Source: Circinella minor (lineage: Eukaryota; Mucoromycota; Mucoromycetes; Mucorales; Lichtheimiaceae). Taken from it: 64,000 nt of DNA. This document shows positions 50,633 through 63,322 of the stretch, piece by piece (position 1 is the first letter of the stretch; every line of letters begins with the position of its first letter). The notes under the pieces are model-generated. The model ran no database searches and was not told the DNA's origin. It saw nothing but the letters and a program-made list of their open reading frames with translations. The stretch covers positions 124,001-188,000 of the forward strand of contig JAEPRB010000052.1 in the NCBI GenBank assembly GCA_016758965.1, given 5' to 3'. The position numbers and the translations under genes were made by a program.

Positions 50633-51099
50633 TTGAAACGATCGTTTATAAGGTTAGATAATATATAAGATAAAGTATCTCTTAGTTGAGGAAACTAAGA
50701 AAGGGACAGGATAACTGTTTTTTTTTGGTCGGGTCTCCTTGTACACATTTATAAAACAAAGTTTCTAAGAAATCCCAATCCAATGTGACTTGCTACTCGG
50801 CCCGAAGTGCCGCCTAACTATAATTAAGAAGCTTTCTCCACACCAACAATAAAATACCTATTCCACAATCAATCCAAACATACAGACATTAATAAAAAAT
50901 AAATTTAAAAATAAAAGTGAAAAATAAAGTTAACGTAATCTAAACGATATTTGTTTCTCATGCATCAAATAATGAAATTATACAAAGAGTTTGTGTATGT
51001 TATTTTAAAATGAAGTCTTTTTTTTCACAAAAAAAAAACAGTGCAATTTGCTAAAGTACTAAAAAGGGGTTTTTGAAAGAAGAAAGCTTTTTACATAAT
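50633..51099. other. Intergenic between LYRM7 and ATP synthase beta
   Basis: 467 bp: promoter of the LYRM7 gene and 3' flank of the ATP synthase gene. One short GC-richer patch near 50797-50815. No gene seen. Confidence 0.5.
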
Positions 51100-53081
<1,982 letters not shown>

Positions 53082-53291
53082 TTCGACGGTAGCAAAGCAA
53101 AGCGAGAAAAAAAAATGAGACGCGCCCTAGAAAACCAAACAAATTGTTCAGAGCTAGTCACAACAGTGACGTTGCTAGATCGCCGGAAAGGAAATATCCG
53201 TCGCACGGAGCTTTTTGCCATACTTAAATTTTTAAATTTTCTGCTTATACTCATTATACTCCTTTTGCCTTTTACCTCTTGTAATGTATTT
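53082..53291. promoter_or_regulatory. Compact bidirectional promoter (atp2 / F-box gene)
   Basis: Only 210 bp separate the divergent ATGs. The ATP synthase side is A/G-rich (GCGAGAAAAAAAAATGAG) and the F-box side ends in a T-rich stretch. A small upstream frame starts at the ATG at 53284 and overlaps the F-box start codon. Confidence 0.55.
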
Positions 53292-55136
53292 ATGCTCCCA
53301 CCAGAAATCAGCTTCTTAATAGCAGAATATCTCTCGTGCAATGATAAATATACCTGTCTTTTTGTATGTAGAGAATGGTTTTTCAATTTTTTACCTACTT
53401 TGTATACCTCATTATTATTGAGAAAATATCAACTTCAACCTTATCATACTATTCAACAGTCAGCACTTGGAGATACCGTTCGGGAATTGTCTCTTGACGA
53501 TGGTGTGTTAACTGGCGATGCTTTGGAGAACTTGGGCAAAATATGTCCTTACATTAGAGCATTACATTTTCGATGGCATTCAATGCCAGATGGTACAACA
53601 GTGCATCATCGCCGTCGTAGTTCGAAACGAATTGACCCGAATTATTACTCCTGTATACCCATACTGTCATCGATTCAAACAACACAACTTCAAAGCATAA
53701 CTTTATGTCATTTTCAAACGACTAACATATCTTTCGATGGGACATCTAATAGCTATGGTCTTTTCAACGAAATCTTGTCTCACATTCCTCATCAAATACG
53801 CATATTATCACTAATTGGTATATTACCCGTGGTTCGTGCTACAGATTTGGATATTATCCATGCTCATTGTCCAAAGTTATCAGAACTGAAACTTTCGGGA
53901 TCAAATGCACTTTTAACTGGTGATATTGACGATCCCAATACTTATCCAAACATGAAAAAAATTTCGCTTGTATATCCTGGAGGCTGGTCCAGGGTAACGG
54001 ATTGGTTAGGTAGTCTGTCTCATCGATACCCAAATCTTCGGATTTTAGAGCTGGAAAACACGTCGAGAGGGTCGGCTATTGTGCGTGCTGATACTACACC
54101 AGCGCAACAAAGATTCTCAGATTTTGCCAATAAGCATCAAGATCATATTGAAAAAATACGATTTGTATATTTGGATTTATCAAGTTTTGATATTTACCAA
54201 TCATTCTTGGCGCCATTATGTCATTTATATGATTTGACACTTCATGATCGTCGCTGCTTGGATTTCAGTCGGTTAATGGATAGTTTAACTGACAAGATCA
54301 ACGTTGTACGATTGGATACACAACTTGAGACAAAAAATCAAGCTGCACTAACAACTGCCATCCCACCGCAACCACGGCAGCTTTATTCAAACTATGAGTG
54401 CTTGAAGCATCTAAGATCGCTCAACATCAACTTGATGCACAAAAACTTACAGCTTCGAAATTTATTAGATAATAATAACAGTATAAAAGAACTCACCATC
54501 ACCCATGCTTCCTTGGAATTTGTGGGATTGCAACATCAAACAGTAAAAGTGCTTGAGCAACTAAAATTAAAACACGTTAATTTTTCACTGGATGGTATTC
54601 AACTATTTCTTCAGGGCTGTACAAAGTTACGCGACGTGTATATCAAAGAATGCGATATTATCAAAAACAAAACATCACATGATTTTTTATTGGATATTTC
54701 ATCAATACACACTTTGGAATCCATGTCTTTGATAAACCTTAATGCCAGCTTCAATGATAATATTCTTCCTAGGAAGCCTGTCACACTGTTTACTTTATCT
54801 CCTGCACCTAATCATAGCACCATCATTGAATCCAAACCTACTCGTAAAAAAAGACGTTATGAATCACTAACCAAAGGACAACGACGATGGCTTTATATTG
54901 GAGAGTCAGTTGAAAACAATAGTTCACATTTCGATAACGATCCTAACGAGTCTCTTTTTTCAAAGAGAAAGAGCCAATTACAAGAGTTGGACCCAAAAGA
55001 TATGAAAAGTATAGATAGCTGGAACCCTTACATTTTCAAAAAGTATTTTCTTAACCCAATACCCCACTGCTATATATCCATAATGTATTGTTCTCGGTTA
55101 AATTATCTTCGACTTAATGATCATAAAGTAATATAA
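53292..55136 (+). CDS. F-box protein with leucine-rich C-terminal region
   Basis: Single-exon gene of 614 residues from the ATG at 53292. The F-box is at the very N-terminus (MLPPEISFLIAEYLS, then CLFVCREWF), suggesting an SCF ubiquitin-ligase substrate receptor. Downstream are irregular leucine-rich segments (LRILELENT, LYDLTLHDRRCLDF, LRSLNINLMHKN, LEQLKLKHVNFSLDGIQ), consistent with degenerate LRRs. The frame is open upstream to 52989, but that part overlaps the ATP synthase gene and contains a non-F-box hydrophobic stretch, so the later ATG is preferred. A 12-codon frame from the ATG at 53284 overlaps this start and could reduce translation. Many such fast-evolving F-box proteins exist in Mucoromycota; the substrate is unknown. 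Confidence 0.82.
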   Translation: MLPPEISFLIAEYLSCNDKYTCLFVCREWFFNFLPTLYTSLLLRKYQLQPYHTIQQSALGDTVRELSLDDGVLTGDALENLGKICPYIRALHFRWHSMPDGTTVHHRRRSSKRIDPNYYSCIPILSSIQTTQLQSITLCHFQTTNISFDGTSNSYGLFNEILSHIPHQIRILSLIGILPVVRATDLDIIHAHCPKLSELKLSGSNALLTGDIDDPNTYPNMKKISLVYPGGWSRVTDWLGSLSHRYPNLRILELENTSRGSAIVRADTTPAQQRFSDFANKHQDHIEKIRFVYLDLSSFDIYQSFLAPLCHLYDLTLHDRRCLDFSRLMDSLTDKINVVRLDTQLETKNQAALTTAIPPQPRQLYSNYECLKHLRSLNINLMHKNLQLRNLLDNNNSIKELTITHASLEFVGLQHQTVKVLEQLKLKHVNFSLDGIQLFLQGCTKLRDVYIKECDIIKNKTSHDFLLDISSIHTLESMSLINLNASFNDNILPRKPVTLFTLSPAPNHSTIIESKPTRKKRRYESLTKGQRRWLYIGESVENNSSHFDNDPNESLFSKRKSQLQELDPKDMKSIDSWNPYIFKKYFLNPIPHCYISIMYCSRLNYLRLNDHKVI

Positions 55137-56041
55137 TAATGATTCTCTTTCACACTTTATACTTTGTAAATACGATCCTTTTATACATTTTGATTAAAAT
55201 ATGATGACCTTTTGCTTATTATTGAATGATAACATTGAAAGGATTTACTTATAAGCATTAAAATTTTTTTGGGGGAATAAACAAGTATTCTATTTTTTTT
55301 GCACTAACAAAAAAAGCAAGCAAGCATCAACTTTTATCTACATAACATCGTTATTACTTCATTTACCTTTTTTTAAAAATTGGTGAGAATGTCGATGTGA
55401 GAGATTCGTCAGTCTATAGTGTTAATCTGCAATGAGTTGGAACGTGTATATTGAGGACGATTGTAAACTTGCTTTATATAGGTAATAACTAGTTGTCTAG
55501 TATTACGGTTGCTAAGTTGTTAATGTTTCTATGGGGTGTATGTGTATTTGATGAATTATGGTGACATATATACACGATAAGCTGAGATGTATTGTAGACA
55601 CAGAGTGAAAAAAAAAGATATTAAAGGCTGAGTGAAGTTGGAGAACTGAATGATAAATTATATGTCTAAAAGCGCAAGCTAATTACTAATTACTGTTTCT
55701 GCTGCAGCCGCTTTTCTTTTTCAACTAGTTGTGTTGATTAAAAAAAATTGTGAAAAATTGGTCAAAACAGAGGTAAGCAAAAATTGGATGTTGAAAGAAA
55801 TTGATTGAAACATATTTTTTTTTTGAGTATGTATATGTGTTTGTGTATGTATAACGGAATAAAACAATATCTTTTTTTTTTGTGTGTAAATGTTTTGTTG
55901 AAAAAAGTTTGATTGTGTTGTAATATGTATTCTTTGTTTTTTTTTTCTTCATTTCGGCAAGAATGGAAACAAATCATATAAACTATTAATGTTGGCTGAA
56001 TTTGCCGATGATGATGTGATGTAGTAGCAGTAAGCTGATAA
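55137..56041. other. Convergent intergenic region
   Basis: 0.9 kb between the F-box and Tra2-like stop codons. AT-rich with T and A homopolymers; no gene seen. Confidence 0.5.
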
Positions 56042-57258
56042 CTAATAAGGTGATCTAGGGCGAGGTGGGTAAGGGTCGTATCTTGGTGGAGGGGGACGAC
56101 GGTCATAGCGATCATAACGGTCATAACCACGGTCATAAGGGCGATCGTAGGCACGATCATAACCTCGATCATAACGGTCGCGCTCGTATCCTCGATCATA
56201 TCTTGGTGGATCATAACGATCCATATAAGACCTGTCGTAATAACGATCATATCTTGGATCGTGTCCACGAGGTGGTCTAGCTTCATAACGAGGATCATAA
56301 TATCGGTAGTCAGAACGAGATCCAAAACGGTCTATACAAACCCGCCAACGAGAAACAGAGGCGCACAGCAGAACGACCATGAGCAAACACAGTTGTTTTC
56401 TGATAGCATCTAAATCATCATAACGGATATATATATCCGTTGATTTTTTTCTTTACATATAAATAATGAAATTTTAAACACTTACGTCCACCACGTTTAG
56501 GGGGTCCATAATAACGACCAGGAGTGGGTGTGCGTGGTCTAGCTCTTCTAGCCTAATATATTTATAAAAGTCAATAATTCCAAAGAATTTCAAAAAGTAT
56601 TGTCACTTTCGACCACACCCCCCTTCTTGTTTATAAAATTACCTTTTCAACAGTAACAATACGACCATCAAGTTCCGTACCGTTAATGCCAGTGATAGCT
56701 CTATCGGCATCTTCAGATGAAGCCATACGAATAAAACCAAAGCCACGCGATTCACGGGTGTGAGGATCATACATTACCTCAGCCTTTTGAATCTATATAA
56801 TTATATATAAAAGTTGTTAATATAAATAAACATATCTTTATTATCGAAAGTTCTATATCTTTCTTACCTTCCCATATTTGTTAAAAAGTTCTTCAAGATC
56901 AGCGCTATTAGTTCTTGTTGTAAGACCAGTGATGAAAAGATTATCACCAGGATTTTGTTCTTCAGGATCAGGATTGCGACTAAACATCAACACCAAAAAA
57001 GTTAGAACATTAATCATCTAAATTTTTAACCATGATTTGAAATATTGATACTAACGATGGTTCTCTGGATCGCGAGCGACTGCGATATCGACTTTCACTG
57101 TGACGAGTTGGAGAACGGGAGCGAGAGCGGCTACGGGGGCTTCTCGTTCTTTCAATTGAATAACGTTGTTCACCTTTTAGTCAAATTAGTTCATGAAATG
57201 CTTTCATCTTGATAAATTACTCTTGTTTTATCTTACCACTATTCTCAACTTCACTCAT
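56042..57258 (-). CDS. tra2: Transformer-2-like SR splicing regulator
   Basis: RNA-binding regulator of splice-site choice in the nucleus. Six exons (57258-57237, 57173-57056, 56979-56868, 56792-56643, 56552-56486, 56331-56042) give 252 residues. An N-terminal RS domain (RSPRSRSRSRSPTR) precedes a single RRM (about residues 60-135: NLFITGLTTRTNSADLEELF, GKIQKAEVMYDPHTRESRGFGFI). The RNP1 segment RGFGFIRM and the DPHTRESRGF block are diagnostic for Tra2. A short linker with RPRTPTPGRYYG, also typical of Tra2, leads into a C-terminus of about 90 residues made of Arg/Tyr/Asp repeats (DRYD, RGYDR) in place of a second RS domain. It is divergent from the KARI-like gene. Confidence 0.92.
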
Positions 57259-58622
57259 TTTTGTGTCTGTTTAAAGGGAAAAAAAAGTGTTGGTTGCTGA
57301 ATATTTTTTTTTTCTCTGGTGTTTCTTTGTTCATTCAATGTCCGTATTAGCCAAAAAAAAACACAAACCCCTACTTTTCTTTTAGCATCTCCTTTTTTTA
57401 ATATTTAGTGCTATTTATCAACAAACATAATTGTTTATTACTATTATTAAATATATAATTATATAATTGTAGTACTCAACTTATTTTTATGATTGACGAT
57501 CCTATGTATATATGAGGAAAGTGAAAAAAAGTTGCCTATAGATAAAATATGAACAGGCCTTCCTTACCAATCCGCTTAAATTATAAGTAACAGAAATAAA
57601 TACTATATCCTACTACATATTTGAATATACATACACCATGAGATAAATTAACTCTATGTTCTACTATTATAAGAGGAATACTTCGGTCTGTTCTATGAAA
57701 GTACATGTTTTTTCTTAATCCGTATATACGTACATATCAGCTGTCGTCAGTTGTTCATTTTGACACTATTAGCTTCCGCGGGATCAGTTGAAGAGTTATT
57801 ACCAAGATTTTGTTTTATATAAAAAATGAACAAAAAAAAACTATATACTAGGTTGGTAATAGTTATTGAAAGTCGGGGATTAGGGATAAATACATATGAT
57901 AATATGTCTCTTTTGTTCGAAACTTTAAACTCTAATGCTCTTCCTCTCTTTCTTGCTGACGATCCAAGATGTATTACAATTCTCCTATATAAAACTCTCA
58001 CATGGAACAAAAAATGACTAACCCAAGAGTTCGATTATGTAACGTCAACAATGAGCCGTAAATTCTACTTCTCCTTCGTTCAGGGCTTATTACTGTGGTT
58101 CCTGTTGCTATTATCTTTCGTGATATTAGAAATTGATACCATCAACCGACACAGCTGATTAATACCTCTGTAAAATAAAATAACTGGATTATGTCTAAAA
58201 TTATTAACAAATCTTTTTTTTTTCATTTGTCAACATTTAACAAGGGTAACTAAAATACTGGGTTCCCCCGGTGCACGGAACATATGTTTACGGGTGAATA
58301 GACAACTATATTTTCTCCTTAAGAGAACGACAATAGATAATATGAATAATTCAAGTAAATTATAATAATAAGTCCAGGAAATAAGTGTTGGGTTTTGCAG
58401 AGGATTACTATTATTATTATAATTTTACTGTTTGCGGATTTCTCGGAACATTCGGGGGAATTTCAACTTGTCCATGAGAAAAAATTAAGCAAAAGTTTAG
58501 GATGACAAGGTTCGGGGGAATCATGTGTGAGCGTCACCAACAATATAAAAAGACGACTGTCGAGTTATTTAAAGATCTTTATATTTTCTCGTTTTTTTTT
58601 CTTAATAACCGGTGTATAAAAA
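57259..58622. other. Divergent promoter region of tra2 and the KARI-like gene
   Basis: 1.36 kb between divergent starts. The part next to 58623 is noticeably GC-richer and carries three copies of a TTCCCCCG core, then a TATA-like TATAAAA at about 58545-58551. The left part is AT-rich. A 63-codon frame at 57826-58017 (+) has no domain and is not supported. Confidence 0.55.
58263..58520. promoter_or_regulatory. Repeated TTCCCCCG / TTCGGGGGAA motif upstream of the KARI-like gene
   Basis: TTCCCCCG occurs at 58263-58270. Its inverse lies within TTCGGGGGAA at 58451-58460 and again at 58511-58520; the last two copies are exactly 60 bp apart and in the same orientation. The first copy runs into CCGGTGCACGG, a split CCG/CGG pair like zinc-cluster regulator sites. 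All lie 100-360 bp before the start codon. A binding role is inferred. Confidence 0.5.
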
Positions 58623-59887
58623 ATGGCTGTCAAGGTGTATCACGATTCTGACGCTGATCTTTCGATCATTCAAAACAAGCGCGTAACTTTTGTTGGCTTT
58701 GGTAACCAAGGTAACTATCTGTAATTTCTTTTTTTGGATTTATTTGGTCTCCTGTAGCTTGAATGCTAATATTACTTAATTTTGTAGGTTCTGCTCAAGC
58801 ACAAAACTTGCGTGATTCTGGCGTCAAAAATATTATTATTGGTAACCGTGACGATGTAAGTCGGATTATATAGTGAGAGGAAAGGATCTTTATAAATAAA
58901 GCCAAGATATAAAAATGAGTAATGAGGAAATTTGGATTATTAAAGTGGTCGCTTTATAATCTCTAGGAATATAAGCCCAAGGCTGAAGCTGCAAAATTTA
59001 ACGTCAAGAGCATTAGTGAAGCAGTTAAAGATGCCGAAGTTATTTTCCTTCTAATTCCTGATGAAGTCCAACATGAAGTTTGGAAGGAACAAATCAAGGA
59101 TAACGCTCCCCAAGATGCTGTCCTTGTTGTCGCTTCTGGCTATGCCTACGCTTTTGATCTTTTGGAACTTCCTGCCTCAATGAGTGTTGTGATGGCTGCT
59201 CCACGTATGATTGGACCTGGTGTTCGTGATCGCTTTGTTGCAAAGGAGCCTTATCCTTGCTTTGTCTCTGTTGAAAAAGACCCTAACAGTAATGCTTTAC
59301 CCATTGTTCTTTCCATTGCACGTGCCATTGGTGCCACTTTGGGTGGTGCTGTAGAATCCTCTTGCCGTGAAGAAGCTGGTATTGATTTGTTTGCTGAACA
59401 AGCACTTTGGCCTGCTATCAACGCGTAAGTAATAGCTACAATATACTGGATGGGAAAAAGGATGTCTAATATAATTAAACTGAGTTTATGAACTAATATG
59501 TGTTAAATTAAAAGTTGTTTCCGCGAAGCCTTTAATACACTCAAGGCTGCGGGTTTCTCTGATGAGGCCATCTTACACGATATGTATCTCTCCAAAGAGC
59601 CTGCAGAAGTTTTTGAGCGCGCTGCAACTGTTGGTTTCTTCCGTCAACTCAAGTTCCACTCTCCTACTTCTCAATTCGGTCAACTCCGGGGCACCAAAAA
59701 TAACGATGGCACTGCCTTACGTGCTAAATTTGAAAAAGTCCTTCATGAAGACATTCTGTCTGGTGAATTTGCGAAATTCTGGTCTGGTGCTTTCACTTCT
59801 GGTTCCAGTGATCTTGAACAGCTTTGGAAGGAATCTGAAGATGAACCTATCTCCCAAGCTGAAAAGAGAATTGGCCTTCATGACTAA
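58623..59887 (+). CDS. Ketol-acid reductoisomerase-like protein with altered active site
   Basis: Four exons (58623-58710, 58788-58855, 58967-59424, 59515-59887) give 328 residues, the size of a short class I KARI of branched-chain amino acid synthesis. The start MAVKVYHDSDADLSII is bacterial-type and there is no mitochondrial presequence, unlike fungal Ilv5. The Rossmann motif is GFGNQG at residues 25-30, and D192/E196 in IDLFAEQ match the metal ligands. However, the catalytic-His loop reads VVASGYAYAF (S109 where KARI has His in SHG), the next loop is APRMIGPG (R132 for Lys), and one of the two C-terminal metal Glu appears to be Tyr229. The reaction is therefore probably not standard KARI chemistry. 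The cofactor loop NRDDEY contains acidic residues. Divergent from tra2. Confidence 0.85.
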
Positions 59888-60308
59888 ACAGAAAAATGTA
59901 TTATATAATTGTGCTTGATATTTGAAATCCTTCATTTGGAATTATCAACTTGTGAATACTTACTTATTTATCCACCCTCTGAAAATAAAAATAAAAAAGA
60001 TATTTTTTGTTAATGCATAATTAGACATATATTTTATATTTATTTCTGGTTTAAAGCAGAAAAAAAAAGTTAGGAACATTGCACTAGTGATAATCAACAG
60101 TACACAGTATTAAGCCAAAACAACACAAAGGAACTGATAGTTGTTTTTAATAATGTCTAATATCTTTATATATTTTATTTGAATAATATTAAATTAACGA
60201 AAATGAATCAATTACAGAAACTTTCGAGTTCAGGTTTGTTATTTACATAAATGTAGTACTTTATTATTATGATAGAGGGATATCATATATTTTGAAGCAC
60301 CAAACGTT
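59888..60308. other. Convergent intergenic region
   Basis: 421 bp of AT-rich 3' flank shared by the KARI-like and PHD genes. No gene seen. Confidence 0.5.
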
Positions 60309-63300
60309 TTAATGATCTTGGCTTTCAACTTGATGATGTGTAGTACCTAAATAGCCATTATTATTATTTTCAGATTGGTGTTCCTGTCCTTGTTGTTGAT
60401 GCTGTTGTGGCGGTGGAGGCAGCTTTGTATATTGCTGTTGTGATGATTGTGGTTGCCGATGTGAATATTGTTGCGTCGGCGTGTACTGTGGTGCTGACCG
60501 CAATGGTTGCGCCTCAGATTCTGGTTGAGCATGTATCTGTGGTTGAGGTCGTAAATGAAGCTTGATCTGTGGTGATTGCGGTTGCGATGATACTGTGGCT
60601 GGTTTTACAGAAGGTACGGGAGGTGCTGGTCGAATGCTTTGTGGATAGATATTTTGCACTGAGTGCGCTATTTGAGGTAGTAGTGGAGGAAGTACTGGGT
60701 GATGATGATCATTTCTGTTTGCATAATCCGCAGGTAACATCGGTTTTAATATTGGAAACGCAGATGGTGAGAGTTGGTCTGGATTTCTCTGAATTTGCTG
60801 TGGGTGTGATGGGTGGGAATGTGGTTGTAATTGCGGCTGTGATTGCGGCTGTGGCTGGGACTGTGATGGGGATGATTGATGAGGACTCCAAGTTGACGTT
60901 GTCATGATAGGATGGTCCGGTACAGGTGGTCTATATCCGTTAAGATGAGTGACTTCTGGTTGTGGAGGAATAACAGAAGATGCTGGATGATGTGAATGAT
61001 CAACCTTCGTTCTTTTTACTTCCGTATCTCGCGATGCGTCATCTTCAAAACCATCCACATCAACATCTTGCACTTCCTTCTTTTGACAAATCTTACAAAA
61101 AAAGATTGATTTATCAAGAATTTCTTCATCTTGGGAAACCTGTCCCGCTTTTTGGAGACATTCAATATGTTGCCAAGTTTCACATCGTTCACAGGCGATC
61201 ATAGGAGTACCGTCGTCCTAAAAGAGAAAAAGGAAAGTTAATATGGATTTTGTAAAGTAATTATACACCTACATGCACCACATATGAAGAAAAATCAAAG
61301 ACATAAAAATTTTTACATACAATGTTTTGACCAGAAACTCCACAAACACAATCGAACGTCCAAGCATCTTCTTCCTCTTCAGCTATCTTGTTCTTGGGTT
61401 TGCGACCACGTTTCTTTCCTTTATGTGTCTTGCCAGTCTTTTTCTTTCCCCCTTTAGTTTCAGTCAAAGTCTTTTTTCTCTCAGCTTCGTCGTGTGCATG
61501 TTCCCGTTGTTCCAATCGTCGTTCTCTATCTCTTAAACGTTCTTCTCTTTCTTTTGCAATATTAGCCTTTTGTTTCTCTTCTTTTTTACGGTCCATCTCT
61601 TCACGTCTAGATGATTTGCGGGTTTTATCTTCCTTTTCTTCTAATATAGCCTGTTGCTCATGTTCTAATGCTGCCAATTCTTTATACATGATACGTGAGC
61701 TACGTTTTCTATTGGCTAGAAGTTCTTTCTTTTTCAACTCATCTTCATGCTCTTGTAATACTGGAATTACTTTAGGTAATACATCGTTGGATAACAGAGC
61801 ATAGAATTGCTGTTCATCAGTGTTTTTGCTATTCTCGAACTTTTTAGGGAATTCTTCCCAATCATTTTTAGATATGCAAACCTGAAATATATAATTAATT
61901 TGTGTAAGTGATGCGTTATTAAATATTTAATAAACAACCCCTTTGTTTTATTGATTACTCTTACCAATTTCCATGGCATCCACTCTTCTATATCCTCTTC
62001 TTCTTCTTCTTCTTCTTCTTTGATTTGTGCACTACGTCGTGTACTGCGACGACTACCTTTAGGTCGAGGGCGAGATTTTTTCTTTTGAGGTCGTGTACGT
62101 TTAGGCTTCGGTGTTTCTTTATACAATCGATTGTCTAGTGATATATTTTGTTAGAACAGGATATTGTGAAACAAAAGAAAATAACAATAAAAAGTATCAC
62201 GTATTTACCATCAAAAAGCCAATATGAACTTCCTTTTGCATCAAACCCAATTGGTTCTACACGCTGCAGGTTCACAAAAAAAAGAATATATCCAGATTAG
62301 AATGGTGGAGTGCATAATTCAATTTTTTTTTTGTTGTCAGGCAGCTTACCCAATGAACAGCATCTTCTTCGCTATCTAAATGCTCTCGGAATGCGGCTGC
62401 ATCATCTAATTGCCACTACATGCCCAAACTAGTTAATATAATTCATGTACACTTATTTCTAAACACAAATTTTTCCTTTTTAGAATACTTACTTCACACA
62501 AAAGATATATTAAATGTAATTTCGTCATGAGTGGAAACGTAAAATAGTCTATTAAAGGTTTGGAAGGTGCTGGTGATGTGCTTGGTTGCTGTTGTTTACC
62601 ATCACCAAATCTTTCAGATTTATCTTCAGCTTTCTGTGAAGTATCTTCCTTTTCAATTTGATCTTGTTCATTATTTTCTTCCTCTCCAGGACGGAATGGG
62701 TTAGGGTCAAGAGCCTCACGTTTGTCGATCTCTTTAGCAAAATAGCTTTGCCACGTGTCAGTGCTATTATTAAACCAAATTTTGAGGTCAATAGTAGTTA
62801 ATATTAAGTTATCTTTCATAGTACCAATTATCGGTTTCTTCTTTTTTTATTTACTTTATGAATCTGTTGCGTGTCAACAAACGTAACATGCGAACCATAA
62901 TTTCCTGGAGACGATACCGTTCCTCGCGCTTTAAAAGCATACTTTCAAGGTCCTATGAATACGCAAAATAACATCAAAAAGTCGATAATCACATTCCAAA
63001 GAATAACAAATATATTAGTCCCTTTGTTCAAATTATGCAGCCAGCATGGTTGTTGCACAAACATTAAGCAGAAAGAAAATAATAAATAAATATTTGTTTA
63101 AAAAAAAAAGATCCTAACCTCTGTAGCGAAAACATAATCATCATCAGATCGCTTAGCAGCTCGACTAGCAAGATGAGTTTGGTTGGCAAGGAAAGATGCT
63201 GGGTTGTACGCTGCTGGCCAAGGATGGAATGCCGATTGAAAAGTATGAAAGAACTGCGCAATGGAAGCAAACTCAATATTATTTCGTATCTTATCGATCT

Positions 63301-63322
63301 CTTCCAAGTTTTCCGTAGACAT
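60309..63322 (-). CDS. DDT/WHIM-type and PHD-finger chromatin protein (RSF1/CECR2-like)
   Basis: Probable non-catalytic partner of an ISWI-type remodeller in the nucleus. Eight exons, about 780 residues. The N-terminal helical part has FFHTFQSAFHPWPAAYN and a basic helix (LKREERYRLQEIMVRM). LIDYFTFPLMTKLHLIYLLCE and RVEPIGFDAKGSSYWLFD match the DDT/WHIM modules that contact ISWI. A basic linker (RPQKKKSRPRPKGSRR) with a Glu run precedes a long charged coil (about residues 330-430). The PHD finger follows: CVCGVSGQNI, interrupted by an intron, then DDGTPMIACERCETWQHIECL and FFCKICQKK, supplying the Cys4-His-Cys3 ligands. The last 220 residues are Pro/Gln/His-rich. The ATG at 63322 is the first in frame. 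Confidence 0.85.

Noticed and set aside
57826..58017. 63-codon plus-strand frame in the tra2/KARI promoter
   Set aside because: No domain and overlapped by an equally featureless minus-strand frame.
60569..60907. 112-codon plus-strand frame opposite the PHD gene
   Set aside because: Mirror of the Pro/Gln-rich tail coding sequence.
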